Shown piece after piece: positions 1 to 9,029 of a stretch of 64,000 nt of DNA. Numbering within the stretch: the stretch's first letter is position 1; every line of letters starts with the position of its first letter. Position numbers and translations under genes: made by a program. The notes under the pieces were generated by a model that saw only the letters and a list, made by a program, of their open reading frames with translations, did no database searches and was not told the DNA's origin. The stretch comes from Psychrobacter sp. APC 3281 (lineage in GTDB: Bacteria > Pseudomonadota > Gammaproteobacteria > Pseudomonadales > Moraxellaceae), in the NCBI RefSeq assembly GCF_030407815.1, contig NZ_JASDCS010000008.1:1-64000 (forward strand). Reading direction: 5' to 3'.

Positions 1-90
1 GAAATAAGTTTAAACAAGGTTACTGATGACTATAAGGCGACCTTTTGTCTAGTTTAGTGGCTGTTTTACAGTTTTATTCAAACTTAATTA

Positions 91-134
91 GAAAAGGGAG
101 GCCAGATACATTTAAGTATCTGGCCTCCCTTTTC
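91..134. terminator. Perfect 19-bp hairpin downstream of the HIT gene
   Basis: Arms 91-109 and 116-134 are perfectly complementary around a 6-base loop. The outer part of the stem is an A-run facing a T-run, the usual form of an intrinsic terminator that works in both directions. It lies about 55 bp past the stop of the minus-strand HIT gene and probably ends that transcript. No other gene is visible in 1-188. Confidence 0.8.
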
Positions 135-188
135 ACCTATAAAATTTAGGTTCAAGCTATTCTTATTAAATGCAGGATAGAATGATAA

Positions 189-620
189 TTACATTTGCCA
201 ATCAAACGGCATTTGGTGATGACCACGTAGCGCCATCATCAATGTTTGCTGCATTTGCGCCAATACTTCTTTAGTATATGGCACAGCTGGCACACCCCAT
301 ACTGGGTTTGGCCATTGCATATCATTTTGATAACGGACAATGTGATGAAAATGAAGTTGTGGTACTTGATTACCAAGAGCGGCTACATTCATTTTATCGG
401 CTTGAAAGGTTTTGGCTAACTGGCTCGACAACCAGCTGGACTCTCGTAAAAACTGTGTTTGATCTGCCTCAGACAGCTCATATAACTCTTTGATACCTGA
501 GACACGTGGCACTAATATCAGCCAAGGAAATTGGCAGTCATTGATTAAACGACAAGTGGATAATGGAAAATCCCCCACTAAAAAACTATCAGCAGCAAGT
601 TTATGATGAAGTTGGAACAT
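189..620 (-). CDS. HIT-family protein (histidine triad hydrolase-like)
   Basis: This 143-residue protein is a small cytosolic HIT-fold protein, probably a nucleotide hydrolase or transferase of unknown substrate. The triad region reads QLHFHHIVRY at residues 88-97. The classical HIT motif is H-x-H-x-H with hydrophobic residues between. Here the first histidine is replaced by Gln88, while His90 (the position of the catalytic nucleophile) and His92 are kept. The Q-for-H form appears to be a recurring HIT subfamily (recalled, not checked), so I do not read it as inactivation. The length is normal for the family. A purine-rich AAGAGA lies upstream of the ATG. The gene follows mfd on the same strand, with a hairpin between them, so it probably has its own transcript. 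The physiological role cannot be told from the sequence. Confidence 0.85.
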   Translation of the reverse strand: MFQLHHKLAADSFLVGDFPLSTCRLINDCQFPWLILVPRVSGIKELYELSEADQTQFLRESSWLSSQLAKTFQADKMNVAALGNQVPQLHFHHIVRYQNDMQWPNPVWGVPAVPYTKEVLAQMQQTLMMALRGHHQMPFDWQM

Positions 621-680
621 AATGACGGTTCTCTTGTTGTTTAATGCAAATAAAATACAGAGGGTTAAAAAGTTAGTTTG

Positions 681-714
681 GCTATTTTATCAGTTATCGG
701 GTTGATAAAATAGC
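681..714 (-). terminator. Perfect 12-bp hairpin after mfd
   Basis: Arms 681-692 and 703-714 are perfectly complementary with a 10-base loop. The hairpin lies 57 bp beyond the mfd stop. The T-rich stretch on the minus strand begins only about 10 bases after the stem, so it may be a weak terminator or a 3'-end stabilising hairpin. Confidence 0.5.
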
Positions 715-770
715 ACCATAATTTATTGCCTTAGTATGACTACCTAGCCTACTTGATATCCAGCTATGTA

Positions 771-3700
771 CTAAGCAGGCTCTGTCACCATGTGCTCGCT
801 AAAATAGCGCAGCAGCTCTTGTATGACCGTCACACGCTGTTGCGGTGTGGCTAATTTATCGCTATTTTGGTAACGAATACCAGATGCGCCATTCATACGA
901 TAATGCTGACCATTTGATTGGATCAATTTAATAATCGCTAATGCATCAACTGGAGTATCTGGCGCAAATTCCAGCGTCATACTACTACTATTAGCATCAA
1001 TTTTGTTAATCTTAAGCGGCTCTGCTTGTAAACGTAATCCATGAATGGCGAATAATTGCTTGGTTTGATCTGGCAGTGCCCCGAAGCGATCTATCATTTC
1101 CGTGCGAATATCAGTCAATGCTTCTTTATCATCGGTATTGCTAATACGCTTGTAAAACAATAAGCGCTGATGCACGTCATGTAGATACTCCTCTGGAATG
1201 AGAGCTGAGCTATGTAGATTAATCTCACTGGTTAGCGACAATGGTGTATTTAAATCAGGTTCCTTGCCAGCTTTAATGGCTTTAGTCGCCCGCTCAAGCA
1301 TATCCATGTACAAGCTAAAACCAATCGCCTGCATATTGCCACTTTGCTGCTTACCCAATATCTCCCCTGCACCGCGAATCTCTAAATCCTCACTTGCCAG
1401 CATAAAGCCTGCGCCTAATGTGTTGGCGCGCTCAATCGCATGCAAACGGCGCTTGGCATCACCTTTGAGGCCTTTCAGAGAAGGCACTAGTAAGTAGCAA
1501 TACGCTTGATGATGACTACGTCCTACTCGGCCTCTCAGCTGATGCAATTGCGCAAGACCAAACTTATCTGCACGCTCAATGATGATCGTATTGGCATTGG
1601 GCACATCAATGCCCGTTTCGATAATGGTAGAGCAAACCAACACATTGAATTTTTTATGATAAAACTGCTGCATGATCTGCTCAAGTTGGCGCTCTTGCAT
1701 TTGTCCATGTGCCACCCCTACTCGCGCTTCTGGCACTAGATCACGAATAGTCTCTGCCATACGCTCGATACTGGCAACATCATTATGTAGTAGATAGACC
1801 TGCCCACCACGCAGAAGCTCACGCAATATGGCTTCTTTCATCAGGGCTTCTGTCTTTTGCATTACAAAAGTTTTAATGGCAAGACGACGGGCAGGCGGTG
1901 TGGCGATAATCGACATATCGCGCATACCTGAGAGCGCCATATTTAGCGTTCTAGGGATCGGAGTTGCCGTCATAGACATACTATCGACATCTGTCTGAAT
2001 GGCCTTGATACGCTCTTTATGACGCACTCCAAAGCGATGCTCTTCATCAACAATCATCAGGCCAAGGTTGGCAAATTTCACATCTGGTTGTAGCAGTTTA
2101 TGAGTACCAATGACAATGTCCACTTTACCAGCAGCCAAATCAGCCAATACCATTTCTTGATGTTTTTTGCCACCAAAGCGCGATAAGCTCTCGATACGGA
2201 CTGGCCAATCGGCAAAACGATCGCGGAAGTTGTCTTCATGCTGACCGGCAAGCAATGTGGTAGGCACCAGTACGGCAACCTGATAGCCAGCACTAACGGC
2301 AATAAACGCGGCTCGCATCGCGACTTCTGTTTTACCAAAACCAACATCGCCGCAAATAAGACGATCCATCGGCTGGTTTTGTCTCATGTCTTCCATTACT
2401 GCATGAATAGCATTGGCTTGGTCGGCGGTTTCTTCAAAGGCAAACTGGCTAGCGAATAGCTCATACTGTGATGGGTCTATTTTGAAATGAATGCCAACTT
2501 TGGCCTCACGTCTTGCCTGCATATTGAGCAATTCAGCAGCAACGTCATGAATTTGCTCTAATGCTTTTTGCTTGGCTCGGTCCCATTTACCACTACCAAT
2601 CTTATGTAGCGGTGCTAACGCTGGATCACCGCCACTATAGCGACTAATCATTTGCAAATTAGCAACTGGCACATAGATACTAGCGTCATCAGAATATTTT
2701 AAATGAATAAATTCTTGCTCACCATCGCCCACATCTAAGGTAATCAAGCCATTATAACGACCGATACCATGCTCGATATGCACCACTGGACTGCCATCTG
2801 TTATCTCAGTAACGCTCTTGACTAAGAATTCTTCTGACACACCGCTTTGGCGACGACGGCGTGTCTGTAAGACTTGACGACCAAACAGCTGTGTTTCGCT
2901 AATCAGTACCAAACGCTCAGGCACGTAGACACCGCGCTCAATTGGCGCTACGGTCAGACCGACATGCGGTAGATGATTGTTATTAATAGCGCTGGTTTTA
3001 TCTGCGGCTAAAAATGCCTCAAAGCTATCATACGCTTTGATATCAATCTTGCCTTTGAACAGTTCAATGAGAATCTCGCGACGGCCTGCGGTTTCTGCAA
3101 CGATTAGTACGGGTGTCGAAGTCTTTGATTGCGTATCCAAGAAGTCGAGCAATTCGGATAATGGTTCAGATTTTTGATGATTGACTGCTAATTGTGGCGG
3201 TTCTTGAGCACTTAATGTCACCAGTCCTTGTTGTTTAGTGACACTCAATGGCAATGGTATTTGTGAGGCATCTATACTTTCTGGCACTCCCACATCATTC
3301 ATCGTAGCCAGTTCATCACGAGCACTTAATATTACTCTTGGATACTGGTTTAGCTGTTCGTTAAGCGCGTTAGATAATAGATACAGCATTGCTGGCTCTA
3401 CGATAGGCTTATCAATGTCATGGCGACGCTCTTCGTAGCGGCGCTGGATTTGTGACCAGTAATCGGCTTGTTTTTCATTGATTAATTCATCGGTGATAAA
3501 CAACGCATCGCTTGGTAAATAGGAAAATAAACTACTCTCCGCCTCCCAGTCTTTTAAGTCAAAAAATAGCGGTTGATAATACTCTAATCCGCTACTAGCA
3601 ATTCCTGCCATTACGTCTTTGTGCAGCTCAGACTTTCGGCTGCTGGTATTAGGGAACAGCGCAGCAAAGTTCGTGCGGAAGGTCTCACGCCCTTCATCGA

Positions 3701-4481
3701 GCGGAAACTCTTTGGCAGGCAAGATTTGAAATTGTTCGATAGGTTTAGAGATATCTGGCATTTTGTGCAGTAGTGACAATGACTCTTTTGCCATACTGGT
3801 ATCGTTGCCCGTTAACATCGCCTTCAAATCATCGGCAGTCAATGTACGCTGGGTTTGAGGATGAAAAAAGCGAATCGTTTCGATTTCATCATCGAACAAG
3901 TCTAAACGCAGCGGAAAAGGCTGACCCATGGCAAAAATATCAATAATACTGCCACGCACTGCAAACTCACCTGGTTCAAAGACATTTTCAACAGCGCGGT
4001 AGCCTGCCTTTGCCAACAGCCCACGTTGCGTATTGATATCAAACTGATCACCGACACTCAAATCAAAATGCTGACCAATCAGCCAACTTGGCGGTGCAAC
4101 GCGATGCATCAGCGCCTGTACGGAGATAAGCAGCACACCTGATCTTGGCATATCCGTCAGCAGGTTGATGCGCTCACTAACGATGTCTTGATGCGGAGAC
4201 AGCTCATCATAAGTCAATGTTTCCCAGTCAGGGAACACATAAGCATCGACTCCGCAAAATGCCAGCTCGGTCTCTATTTGATTGAGTTGGTTTTGGTCAC
4301 GTGCCACCACGACCTTTAATCGCTCGGCAACATTCCACATAGGTGTTTGAACCAAGCTTGCCAGCCACAAACTGCTGACCGCACCATGGACAGGCGCTAG
4401 CCAACGCCGCTCGGCATTTTGGATAGGGAACAACTGCTGGTTAATAGGGTCAAACGCGTCAGTCAGAGCAGTAATAGGCAT
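771..4481 (-). CDS. mfd: Transcription-repair coupling factor Mfd
   Basis: Mfd is a DNA translocase that removes RNA polymerase stalled at DNA lesions and recruits UvrA, coupling nucleotide-excision repair to transcription. The N-terminal third is UvrB-like (UvrA-binding). It is followed by the RNA-polymerase-interaction domain (SPVVHIEHGIGRYNG), a superfamily-2 helicase motor with Walker A GDVGFGKTEVA, a DEEH box in VDEEHRFGVRHKE and QLRGRVGRS of the second RecA lobe, and the C-terminal TRCF domain. From the ATG used here it has 1236 residues, longer than the E. coli protein but normal for Moraxellaceae as I recall. The open frame extends five codons upstream to a TTG. I chose the ATG because the protein then begins MPITALTDAF, but neither start has a good ribosome site. 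Confidence 0.97.
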   Translation of the reverse strand: MPITALTDAFDPINQQLFPIQNAERRWLAPVHGAVSSLWLASLVQTPMWNVAERLKVVVARDQNQLNQIETELAFCGVDAYVFPDWETLTYDELSPHQDIVSERINLLTDMPRSGVLLISVQALMHRVAPPSWLIGQHFDLSVGDQFDINTQRGLLAKAGYRAVENVFEPGEFAVRGSIIDIFAMGQPFPLRLDLFDDEIETIRFFHPQTQRTLTADDLKAMLTGNDTSMAKESLSLLHKMPDISKPIEQFQILPAKEFPLDEGRETFRTNFAALFPNTSSRKSELHKDVMAGIASSGLEYYQPLFFDLKDWEAESSLFSYLPSDALFITDELINEKQADYWSQIQRRYEERRHDIDKPIVEPAMLYLLSNALNEQLNQYPRVILSARDELATMNDVGVPESIDASQIPLPLSVTKQQGLVTLSAQEPPQLAVNHQKSEPLSELLDFLDTQSKTSTPVLIVAETAGRREILIELFKGKIDIKAYDSFEAFLAADKTSAINNNHLPHVGLTVAPIERGVYVPERLVLISETQLFGRQVLQTRRRRQSGVSEEFLVKSVTEITDGSPVVHIEHGIGRYNGLITLDVGDGEQEFIHLKYSDDASIYVPVANLQMISRYSGGDPALAPLHKIGSGKWDRAKQKALEQIHDVAAELLNMQARREAKVGIHFKIDPSQYELFASQFAFEETADQANAIHAVMEDMRQNQPMDRLICGDVGFGKTEVAMRAAFIAVSAGYQVAVLVPTTLLAGQHEDNFRDRFADWPVRIESLSRFGGKKHQEMVLADLAAGKVDIVIGTHKLLQPDVKFANLGLMIVDEEHRFGVRHKERIKAIQTDVDSMSMTATPIPRTLNMALSGMRDMSIIATPPARRLAIKTFVMQKTEALMKEAILRELLRGGQVYLLHNDVASIERMAETIRDLVPEARVGVAHGQMQERQLEQIMQQFYHKKFNVLVCSTIIETGIDVPNANTIIIERADKFGLAQLHQLRGRVGRSHHQAYCYLLVPSLKGLKGDAKRRLHAIERANTLGAGFMLASEDLEIRGAGEILGKQQSGNMQAIGFSLYMDMLERATKAIKAGKEPDLNTPLSLTSEINLHSSALIPEEYLHDVHQRLLFYKRISNTDDKEALTDIRTEMIDRFGALPDQTKQLFAIHGLRLQAEPLKINKIDANSSSMTLEFAPDTPVDALAIIKLIQSNGQHYRMNGASGIRYQNSDKLATPQQRVTVIQELLRYFSEHMVTEPA

Positions 4482-4640
4482 AAAGAATAGGATCAAAGTT
4501 AAGGAGTCAGAAAGCTATTATACGAATATTTGAGCAATTACCAAAACTTATGCCGTAACGGTTTGTCACTTAAGAGTTTACTCATTAATAATTGAGGGTT
4601 AACAACGATTATTGCGCTTTAACTGTCGTTACATAACAAA

Positions 4641-4716
4641 AAACCCCAACTTATCAGCTGAGGTTTTTGTTTTTACTAATCAAGCCAGGCCTAAAGCTTC
4701 AGCTGATAAGGGGTTT
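4641..4716 (-). terminator. rraA terminator formed from the end of the coding region
   Basis: The last 18 bases of the minus-strand gene, stop codon included (4699-4716), are complementary to 4641-4661 apart from a 3-base bulge. The stem is followed on the minus strand by TTTTTTG. The loop is 37 bases. A shorter competing hairpin of about 4637-4669 (AAAAACC paired with GGTTTTT) also exists, so two alternative folds are possible. Confidence 0.65.
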
Positions 4717-5235
4717 ATCGCTAGCGATGATGCCATTGTTATCAGCATAAACAAACATACCCGAATTCAACGTCAAATCACCAAAACTAATTTCGATATC
4801 CGTTTGACCTTCATCACGACGAGTTGATTTGCGCGGGATACAACCAAGCGCCATCACGCCAAGATCCATCTCTGCCATGTCATCAACATCGCGAACACAG
4901 CCATATACAATAACCCCAGCCCAGCCGTTGTCGATAGCTGATTGTGCAATCATATCGCCTAGTAATGCACAGCGCATAGAGCCGCCACCATCGACGATCA
5001 ACACTTTCCCATTGCCTTCTTTGTCTTTACCATCGCTATTCAATAGTGACTTAACACGACTATTGTCTTCAAAGCACTTAACCGTCACGATTTCACCGCA
5101 GAATTTGTCTTTTGTACCAAACTGACGGAATGACTTGCCTTCGATATTTGGCAAGCATACTTGAGACTCAGGATTGGCATCCAATAGATCACAAGTGACA
5201 AAACTTTCTCTATCCATTTGTATCGATTCTGACAT
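4699..5235 (-). CDS. RraA-family protein (regulator of ribonuclease E / HMG aldolase fold)
   Basis: This 178-residue protein belongs to the RraA / HMG-CHA aldolase family. Some members inhibit RNase E by protein contact, and others are metal-dependent 4-hydroxy-4-methyl-2-oxoglutarate aldolases. The family core is visible as VDGGGSMRCALLGDMIA followed by GVIVYGCVRDVD, with the Arg-Asp pair that binds substrate and metal in the aldolases. Sequence alone does not tell which activity applies, and the E. coli-like name rraA is therefore not asserted. The ATG is preceded by AAGGAGCAGGAGCA, a strong ribosome site, which fixes the start. The stop codon is part of a terminator stem. Mfd and this gene have the same orientation but a terminator lies between them. 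Confidence 0.88.
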   Translation of the reverse strand: MSESIQMDRESFVTCDLLDANPESQVCLPNIEGKSFRQFGTKDKFCGEIVTVKCFEDNSRVKSLLNSDGKDKEGNGKVLIVDGGGSMRCALLGDMIAQSAIDNGWAGVIVYGCVRDVDDMAEMDLGVMALGCIPRKSTRRDEGQTDIEISFGDLTLNSGMFVYADNNGIIASDKPLIS

Positions 5236-5424
5236 TGCTCCTGCTCCTTATTTTAGTGATTCAACTAACTGTTATTCAAATACTTATTGATACTTTGATA
5301 ATAGTTATTGTATTTTTTACTCTTGTGTTCTTGTTCTAATGCAATCTTGTTCTGACGCAATTAAAAATCGATATCTATAGATTTCCGTTTTTGAGACTGA
5401 GTCTGTCACTAGAAAAAATGTACT

Positions 5425-6126
5425 TTATTTTTTGACACGAGTCATCGCTAGCATCTGTTTGTTTTCGATAATGTCGATATGCTTAATTTGAGGTTCAGTA
5501 CGATATTTACTACGATGATAGATATCATGAGCACTCATGGCCATAGCACTGGCAACGCGTTTAGCAGAAATAGGATGTAACGATAGCGACTCTGACACGA
5601 GCGGCGAGATGAGTTTAAAGGCTTTTTGACCAATGCTCTCAAGCGGACGACCTTTATGCTTACCAAGTAATAATGACGGACGGAAGACGACCAATTGGCC
5701 AAAATCTAATGCCATAACAGCCTGCTCTGTTTCAGCCTTAACTCGATTGTATAAAAAACGACTATCAATATCCGCATTCATTGAGGAGAGTAAAAAGAAA
5801 TTCTCTACCCCTTTGTCACGACATAACTTGGCAAAGTTTACATTATAGTCTCGATCTACTTTGCGAAACGCCTCATCACTACCAGCCTGCTTTTTTGTCG
5901 TACCCAAACAACTAAAAGCATCCGTGGTTCGATCGGCACCGACACTTGCAAACACTTCAGAGAGATTATCAAAATCATTGATTTGATAAAAACGCATGCT
6001 GGCATTAATGTAGCGTGGCGGGCGACGAGCAATCACAATCAATGTGTCATAAAGCTCACTCAGTTGCTTTACCAAATGCTGCCCTACTAACCCCGTTGCG
6101 CCAATCACAATTGCTTTTCGCTGCAT
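5425..6126 (-). CDS. NAD(P)-binding atypical short-chain dehydrogenase (HTATIP2/TIP30-like)
   Basis: This 233-residue cytosolic protein starts with a Rossmann nucleotide-binding motif, GATGLVGQHLV at residues 9-19. It continues with SCLGTTKKQAGSDEAFRKVD and a FLLSSMNAD strand, then a YNRVKAE segment in which Tyr and Lys stand in the place of the SDR catalytic pair. FRPSLLLGKH follows. This layout matches the oxidoreductase-like family that includes eukaryotic TIP30 and bacterial homologues of unknown substrate. The start ATG has GGATAGGAT just upstream. It is a single gene between the rraA-like gene and the divergent rpsT. I cannot assign a substrate or pathway. Confidence 0.8.
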   Translation of the reverse strand: MQRKAIVIGATGLVGQHLVKQLSELYDTLIVIARRPPRYINASMRFYQINDFDNLSEVFASVGADRTTDAFSCLGTTKKQAGSDEAFRKVDRDYNVNFAKLCRDKGVENFFLLSSMNADIDSRFLYNRVKAETEQAVMALDFGQLVVFRPSLLLGKHKGRPLESIGQKAFKLISPLVSESLSLHPISAKRVASAMAMSAHDIYHRSKYRTEPQIKHIDIIENKQMLAMTRVKK

Positions 6127-6365
6127 ATCCTATCCACTTATATAACATTAGATGAACTATATTGATGAGAAAATACCTATATCAAGGTCTATCGTTAGAA
6201 TATCATACCTAAATTCCTCAATAACTGACGCTATTATATAGGATATATTGTAAGAGATTTTATCAACCCTCTACGTCTATCAACGCTTACTATTGATTTA
6301 GTTACTAGAATGACCCAAATTCGATGATATTACGTAACTTCTTTGAGCATTAATCATCAAATATA

Positions 6366-6394
6366 TTGTCCTTAGTTCAATAATTTGCTAAGAT
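6366..6394 (+). promoter_or_regulatory. Candidate sigma-70 promoter of rpsT
   Basis: TTGTCC (6366-6371) is separated by 17 bases from TAAGAT (6389-6394), which carries an extended TGC before the -10. Transcription from here would give a leader of about 190 nt before the rpsT start. It is a pattern match only, and the nearby GATAAT at 6392 is an alternative -10. Confidence 0.45.
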
Positions 6395-6414
6395 AATCGG
6401 CTTTACACGTCAAC

Positions 6415-6526
6415 GCTGTTTAATTATTCCAAACAGCTCTGGCGCTTACGATGATCTATTCATATTAGATACTTTAATATCAGACATCGACATCATATTT
6501 GACGAGACGGCTGCTCGTCACCGATG
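6415..6526 (+). promoter_or_regulatory. Structured 5' leader of rpsT
   Basis: The stretch between rpsT and its upstream neighbour (6127-6590) has no gene. It holds a 7-bp hairpin (6415-6421 with 6431-6437). A second, stronger one pairs TGACGAG with CTCGTCA (6500-6506 with 6514-6520) and is enclosed by CATCG/CGATG (6485-6489 with 6522-6526). S20 is known to repress its own translation in E. coli, so a leader structure is a reasonable place for such control. The function here is inferred. Confidence 0.4.
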
Positions 6527-6590
6527 ATTGTTAAACCCATTATTGCAATCAACATTCATATTTTTATCTATCTTTATCAAGGAGATACGC

Positions 6591-6857
6591 GTGGCTAATA
6601 CTGCACAAGCTCGTAAACGCGCCCGTCAAAACACCAAACGTCGTCAGAACTCTGCGTCACAACGCTCTATGGTTCGTACTTACTTAAAACGTGTTGATGC
6701 GGCTATCGCAGCTAAAGATTATGACGCGGCTACCGAAGCTTACAAAAAAGCGGTACCAGTTCTTGATCGTATGGCTGACAAAGGTATTATTCATAAGAAT
6801 AAAGCTGCTCGTCGTAAGAGCCGCCTAAACAAAACAATCAAAGGCCTACAAGCTTAA
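6591..6857 (+). CDS. rpsT: 30S ribosomal protein S20
   Basis: S20 binds 16S rRNA early in assembly of the small subunit. The product is 88 residues, the normal length, and very basic ([18 protein letters not shown]...). It ends with the typical [19 protein letters not shown]. The start is a GTG at 6591 preceded by CAAGGAG with a good spacing. The longer open frame from 6528 adds 21 residues without an S20 counterpart and is rejected. A non-ATG start is notable because E. coli rpsT begins with UUG, which is part of its feedback control. It is a monocistronic plus-strand gene with its own candidate promoter and terminator, set among minus-strand genes. Confidence 0.97.
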   Translation: MANTAQARKRARQNTKRRQNSASQRSMVRTYLKRVDAAIAAKDYDAATEAYKKAVPVLDRMADKGIIHKNKAARRKSRLNKTIKGLQA

Positions 6858-6903
6858 GATTTGTATTGGTTAGACCGCATTTCGCTTTTATAGCGTAATG
6901 ACT

Positions 6904-6945
6904 AAAACCTTGTTACTGGTTCTAATACCGTGGCAAGGTTTTTTT
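6904..6945 (+). terminator. rpsT terminator
   Basis: AAAACCTTG (6904-6912) pairs with CAAGGTTTT (6934-6942), followed by more T residues. It lies about 45 bp after the rpsT stop. The A-run on the left would let it also serve the convergent phosphatase gene. Confidence 0.8.
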
Positions 6946-7011
6946 ATGCCTATTCAAAACGTATTCAATGAATAGTTACTATATCAACTCATTCAATGTT
7001 TGAACAAAACA

Positions 7012-7848
7012 TCAATTCCACTGCACTTCTGGCGGCAATAGCAACTTGCTAGGATGGTAGCCAGCTGCACGATAACCGTCTAACAATGAACTAATCGGCC
7101 GAGTATATACCTGACCCCGCCAAATAAAATGGGCGCTCGCTTGATCAAATGGCTTATCATCGAACCATAAGAACACGCCTTCCATCATCTTTGGCCAATC
7201 ATTCCAATCAATCTCTACCACATCGAACATGACGGCTAAGAATGCAGATAGCAACGTGTCATGACTCACAGCGAGCATCAGATGGCCATGCTGCGGCTGA
7301 TTCTGGTAAAAAAGTGACAGAATATCCAAACCGCCTTGATAGGTATTTTTAGTCCCTTCCAAATTGCCTTGCAAAAAGCGATTGATAAAGTTCAACACGC
7401 CAATTTCTTTGAACACAGGGTTGGCTATTTCAGGTTCAGTGACGAGGCTACCAGGCTCAACTAACAATGATTGATGCGTAATATTACGCCGTAGTCCTGC
7501 CCCCTCTTGCATCAGCTGCGCGGTATCGATACAACGTCCAATGGGGCTGGAGATACTATCGACGTCGAGCGAATATGGTAGATGACCTGATAACCAACGA
7601 CCCCAAGACTTTGCCAGTATACGGCCTTTAGGAGTCAACGGTAACTGATAGCTGGCAAAACCATTACCATCAGATCGCTCTCGTAAAGAGTGCCTGGTAA
7701 ATAGTATCAGCCGCTTATTTTCAGGCAATAGGCTGACAGAGGAGATCATACTATCTGGTAGGTGCGAAGGTGCAGGCGCGCTTGGTGTGTGACTCGCAAG
7801 CTTGTCAGCAGATATTTTTGACAGGGTGTTATTCAGATATTTACTCAT
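7012..7848 (-). CDS. Histidine phosphatase family protein
   Basis: This 278-residue protein carries the histidine-phosphatase signature. LFTRHSLRE contains the Arg52-His53 pair whose His accepts the phosphoryl group, and LAVSHDTLLSAFL contains His196-Asp197, the second catalytic His with the acidic residue typical of branch-2 (acid phosphatase-like) members. LTPKGRILAKSWG and a SPIGRCIDTAQLM segment (phosphate-pocket Arg) also fit. No signal peptide is seen, so a cytosolic place is likely. The N-terminal 40 residues are low in conservation character and a later start is possible. The substrate is unknown. It precedes the convergent rpsT terminator and is preceded by the metallophosphoesterase gene on the same strand. 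Confidence 0.83.
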   Translation of the reverse strand: MSKYLNNTLSKISADKLASHTPSAPAPSHLPDSMISSVSLLPENKRLILFTRHSLRERSDGNGFASYQLPLTPKGRILAKSWGRWLSGHLPYSLDVDSISSPIGRCIDTAQLMQEGAGLRRNITHQSLLVEPGSLVTEPEIANPVFKEIGVLNFINRFLQGNLEGTKNTYQGGLDILSLFYQNQPQHGHLMLAVSHDTLLSAFLAVMFDVVEIDWNDWPKMMEGVFLWFDDKPFDQASAHFIWRGQVYTRPISSLLDGYRAAGYHPSKLLLPPEVQWN

Positions 7849-8006
7849 GACAGCAAGCCTAGCAGATTTCTTATCAGGAATGAACCACAGACAAATCTAG
7901 TTGCAATATATCTTATAAATACTCTGCACTCTTTCAAAAAAGTGCTTTATTCAAAAGAGTCTATGTCTAGAATAAATGAAGATTTGCCAGATATTTATAC
8001 ACGGTC

Positions 8007-8804
8007 CTAGCCAACATCAATGACTTTGTCCCACGCGAACTCTAATGCGGTACTACTGACCTCATTAGGATAGGCTCGTGGATTGACGATCACTCGTGTA
8101 TTACCAATTTTATAATCAAATGCTTCATGAGTATGTCCATGTACCCATAGCATCGGTGCCCAATCCTCGTGCATCCATCCTGACAAGTCACTGACGAAAG
8201 CCGCATTACTTGGTAGATTGGCATATTTTTCAGATACCGATAACGCACTGACGCTGTGATGACTCATGACTACTGTTTTTTTACCCAGTTTATGAGATTC
8301 AATCAAAGCTTGCTGTAGCCACTGACGATGCTCCGCATGAATCTGCATAGATACTTCAGGTGAAAACAGTTCATTGCCTGCATAGATTTGCTTATAGTCA
8401 CGCATAAAATGCCTAGCAGCGGCCATGGTGTCTTCGTTAGCATGATACTGATAGTCTGTCCAAAGCGTACAACCTAAAAGGCGTATATCACCGATATCGA
8501 TATGCTGACATTGTAAGACGCGAACCCCTTTTTTAGACGCAGTATCATAGTTATCCCAAGTTGCCAGTTTATGGTCAAATTTCAAGACATCTTCATCAAA
8601 GTATTCATGATTACCAGCGATAGTAATCAGGGGAACTTCTAAGCGCGCTGCTTGTTCTTGCAACCACGGCATACCTTTGTCGCTATTAGCAGTATCTCCT
8701 GCTACTAATACTAAATCTGCATCAGTTTTAGGAATATGCCCAATGGGGTGCGATTGACGTGCATAACTATCAATATGTAAGTCACTCAATATCTGTAATT
8801 TCAT
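8007..8804 (-). CDS. Metallophosphoesterase (calcineurin-like)
   Basis: This 265-residue cytosolic phosphoesterase has all five metal-binding blocks of the calcineurin-like family in order: SDLHID near the N-terminus, VAGDTAN, AGNHEYF, MSHHSVSA and VHGHTHEAFDY. A dinuclear metal centre is therefore intact. The substrate cannot be told; relatives act on nucleotides, phosphodiesters or proteins. The open frame extends five codons upstream, but the internal ATG at 8804 has TTGGA at a proper distance and places the first beta-strand MKLQILSDLHID at the N-terminus, so I chose it. The downstream phosphatase gene on the same strand is 158 bp away, and an operon is possible but not shown. Confidence 0.87.
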   Translation of the reverse strand: MKLQILSDLHIDSYARQSHPIGHIPKTDADLVLVAGDTANSDKGMPWLQEQAARLEVPLITIAGNHEYFDEDVLKFDHKLATWDNYDTASKKGVRVLQCQHIDIGDIRLLGCTLWTDYQYHANEDTMAAARHFMRDYKQIYAGNELFSPEVSMQIHAEHRQWLQQALIESHKLGKKTVVMSHHSVSALSVSEKYANLPSNAAFVSDLSGWMHEDWAPMLWVHGHTHEAFDYKIGNTRVIVNPRAYPNEVSSTALEFAWDKVIDVG

Positions 8805-8980
8805 ATTATCCAACATCATCTAGTGGCGTTATTATTAAAAATCTAATTAGCGATAAACGCTCATAGCAGTACTACTGATATTTAGCTACATGAGCATTTT
8901 TAATATAGTTATTATATTTTAGAAAGTTTGTAAGAATAAATTTAAGTAGTGTAGCAGCTTTTCCTTGACCATCAAAAAGT

Positions 8981-9012
8981 AAAAAGACAGCCATTTAGGC
9001 TGTCTCTTTTTC
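8981..9012 (-). terminator. pyrF terminator
   Basis: AAAAAGACAGCC pairs with GGCTGTCTCTTTTT around a short ATTTA loop, 18-49 bp after the pyrF stop. T-runs lie on both strands of the structure. Confidence 0.85.
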
Positions 9013-9029
9013 TTAACGTCTATTCAAAC

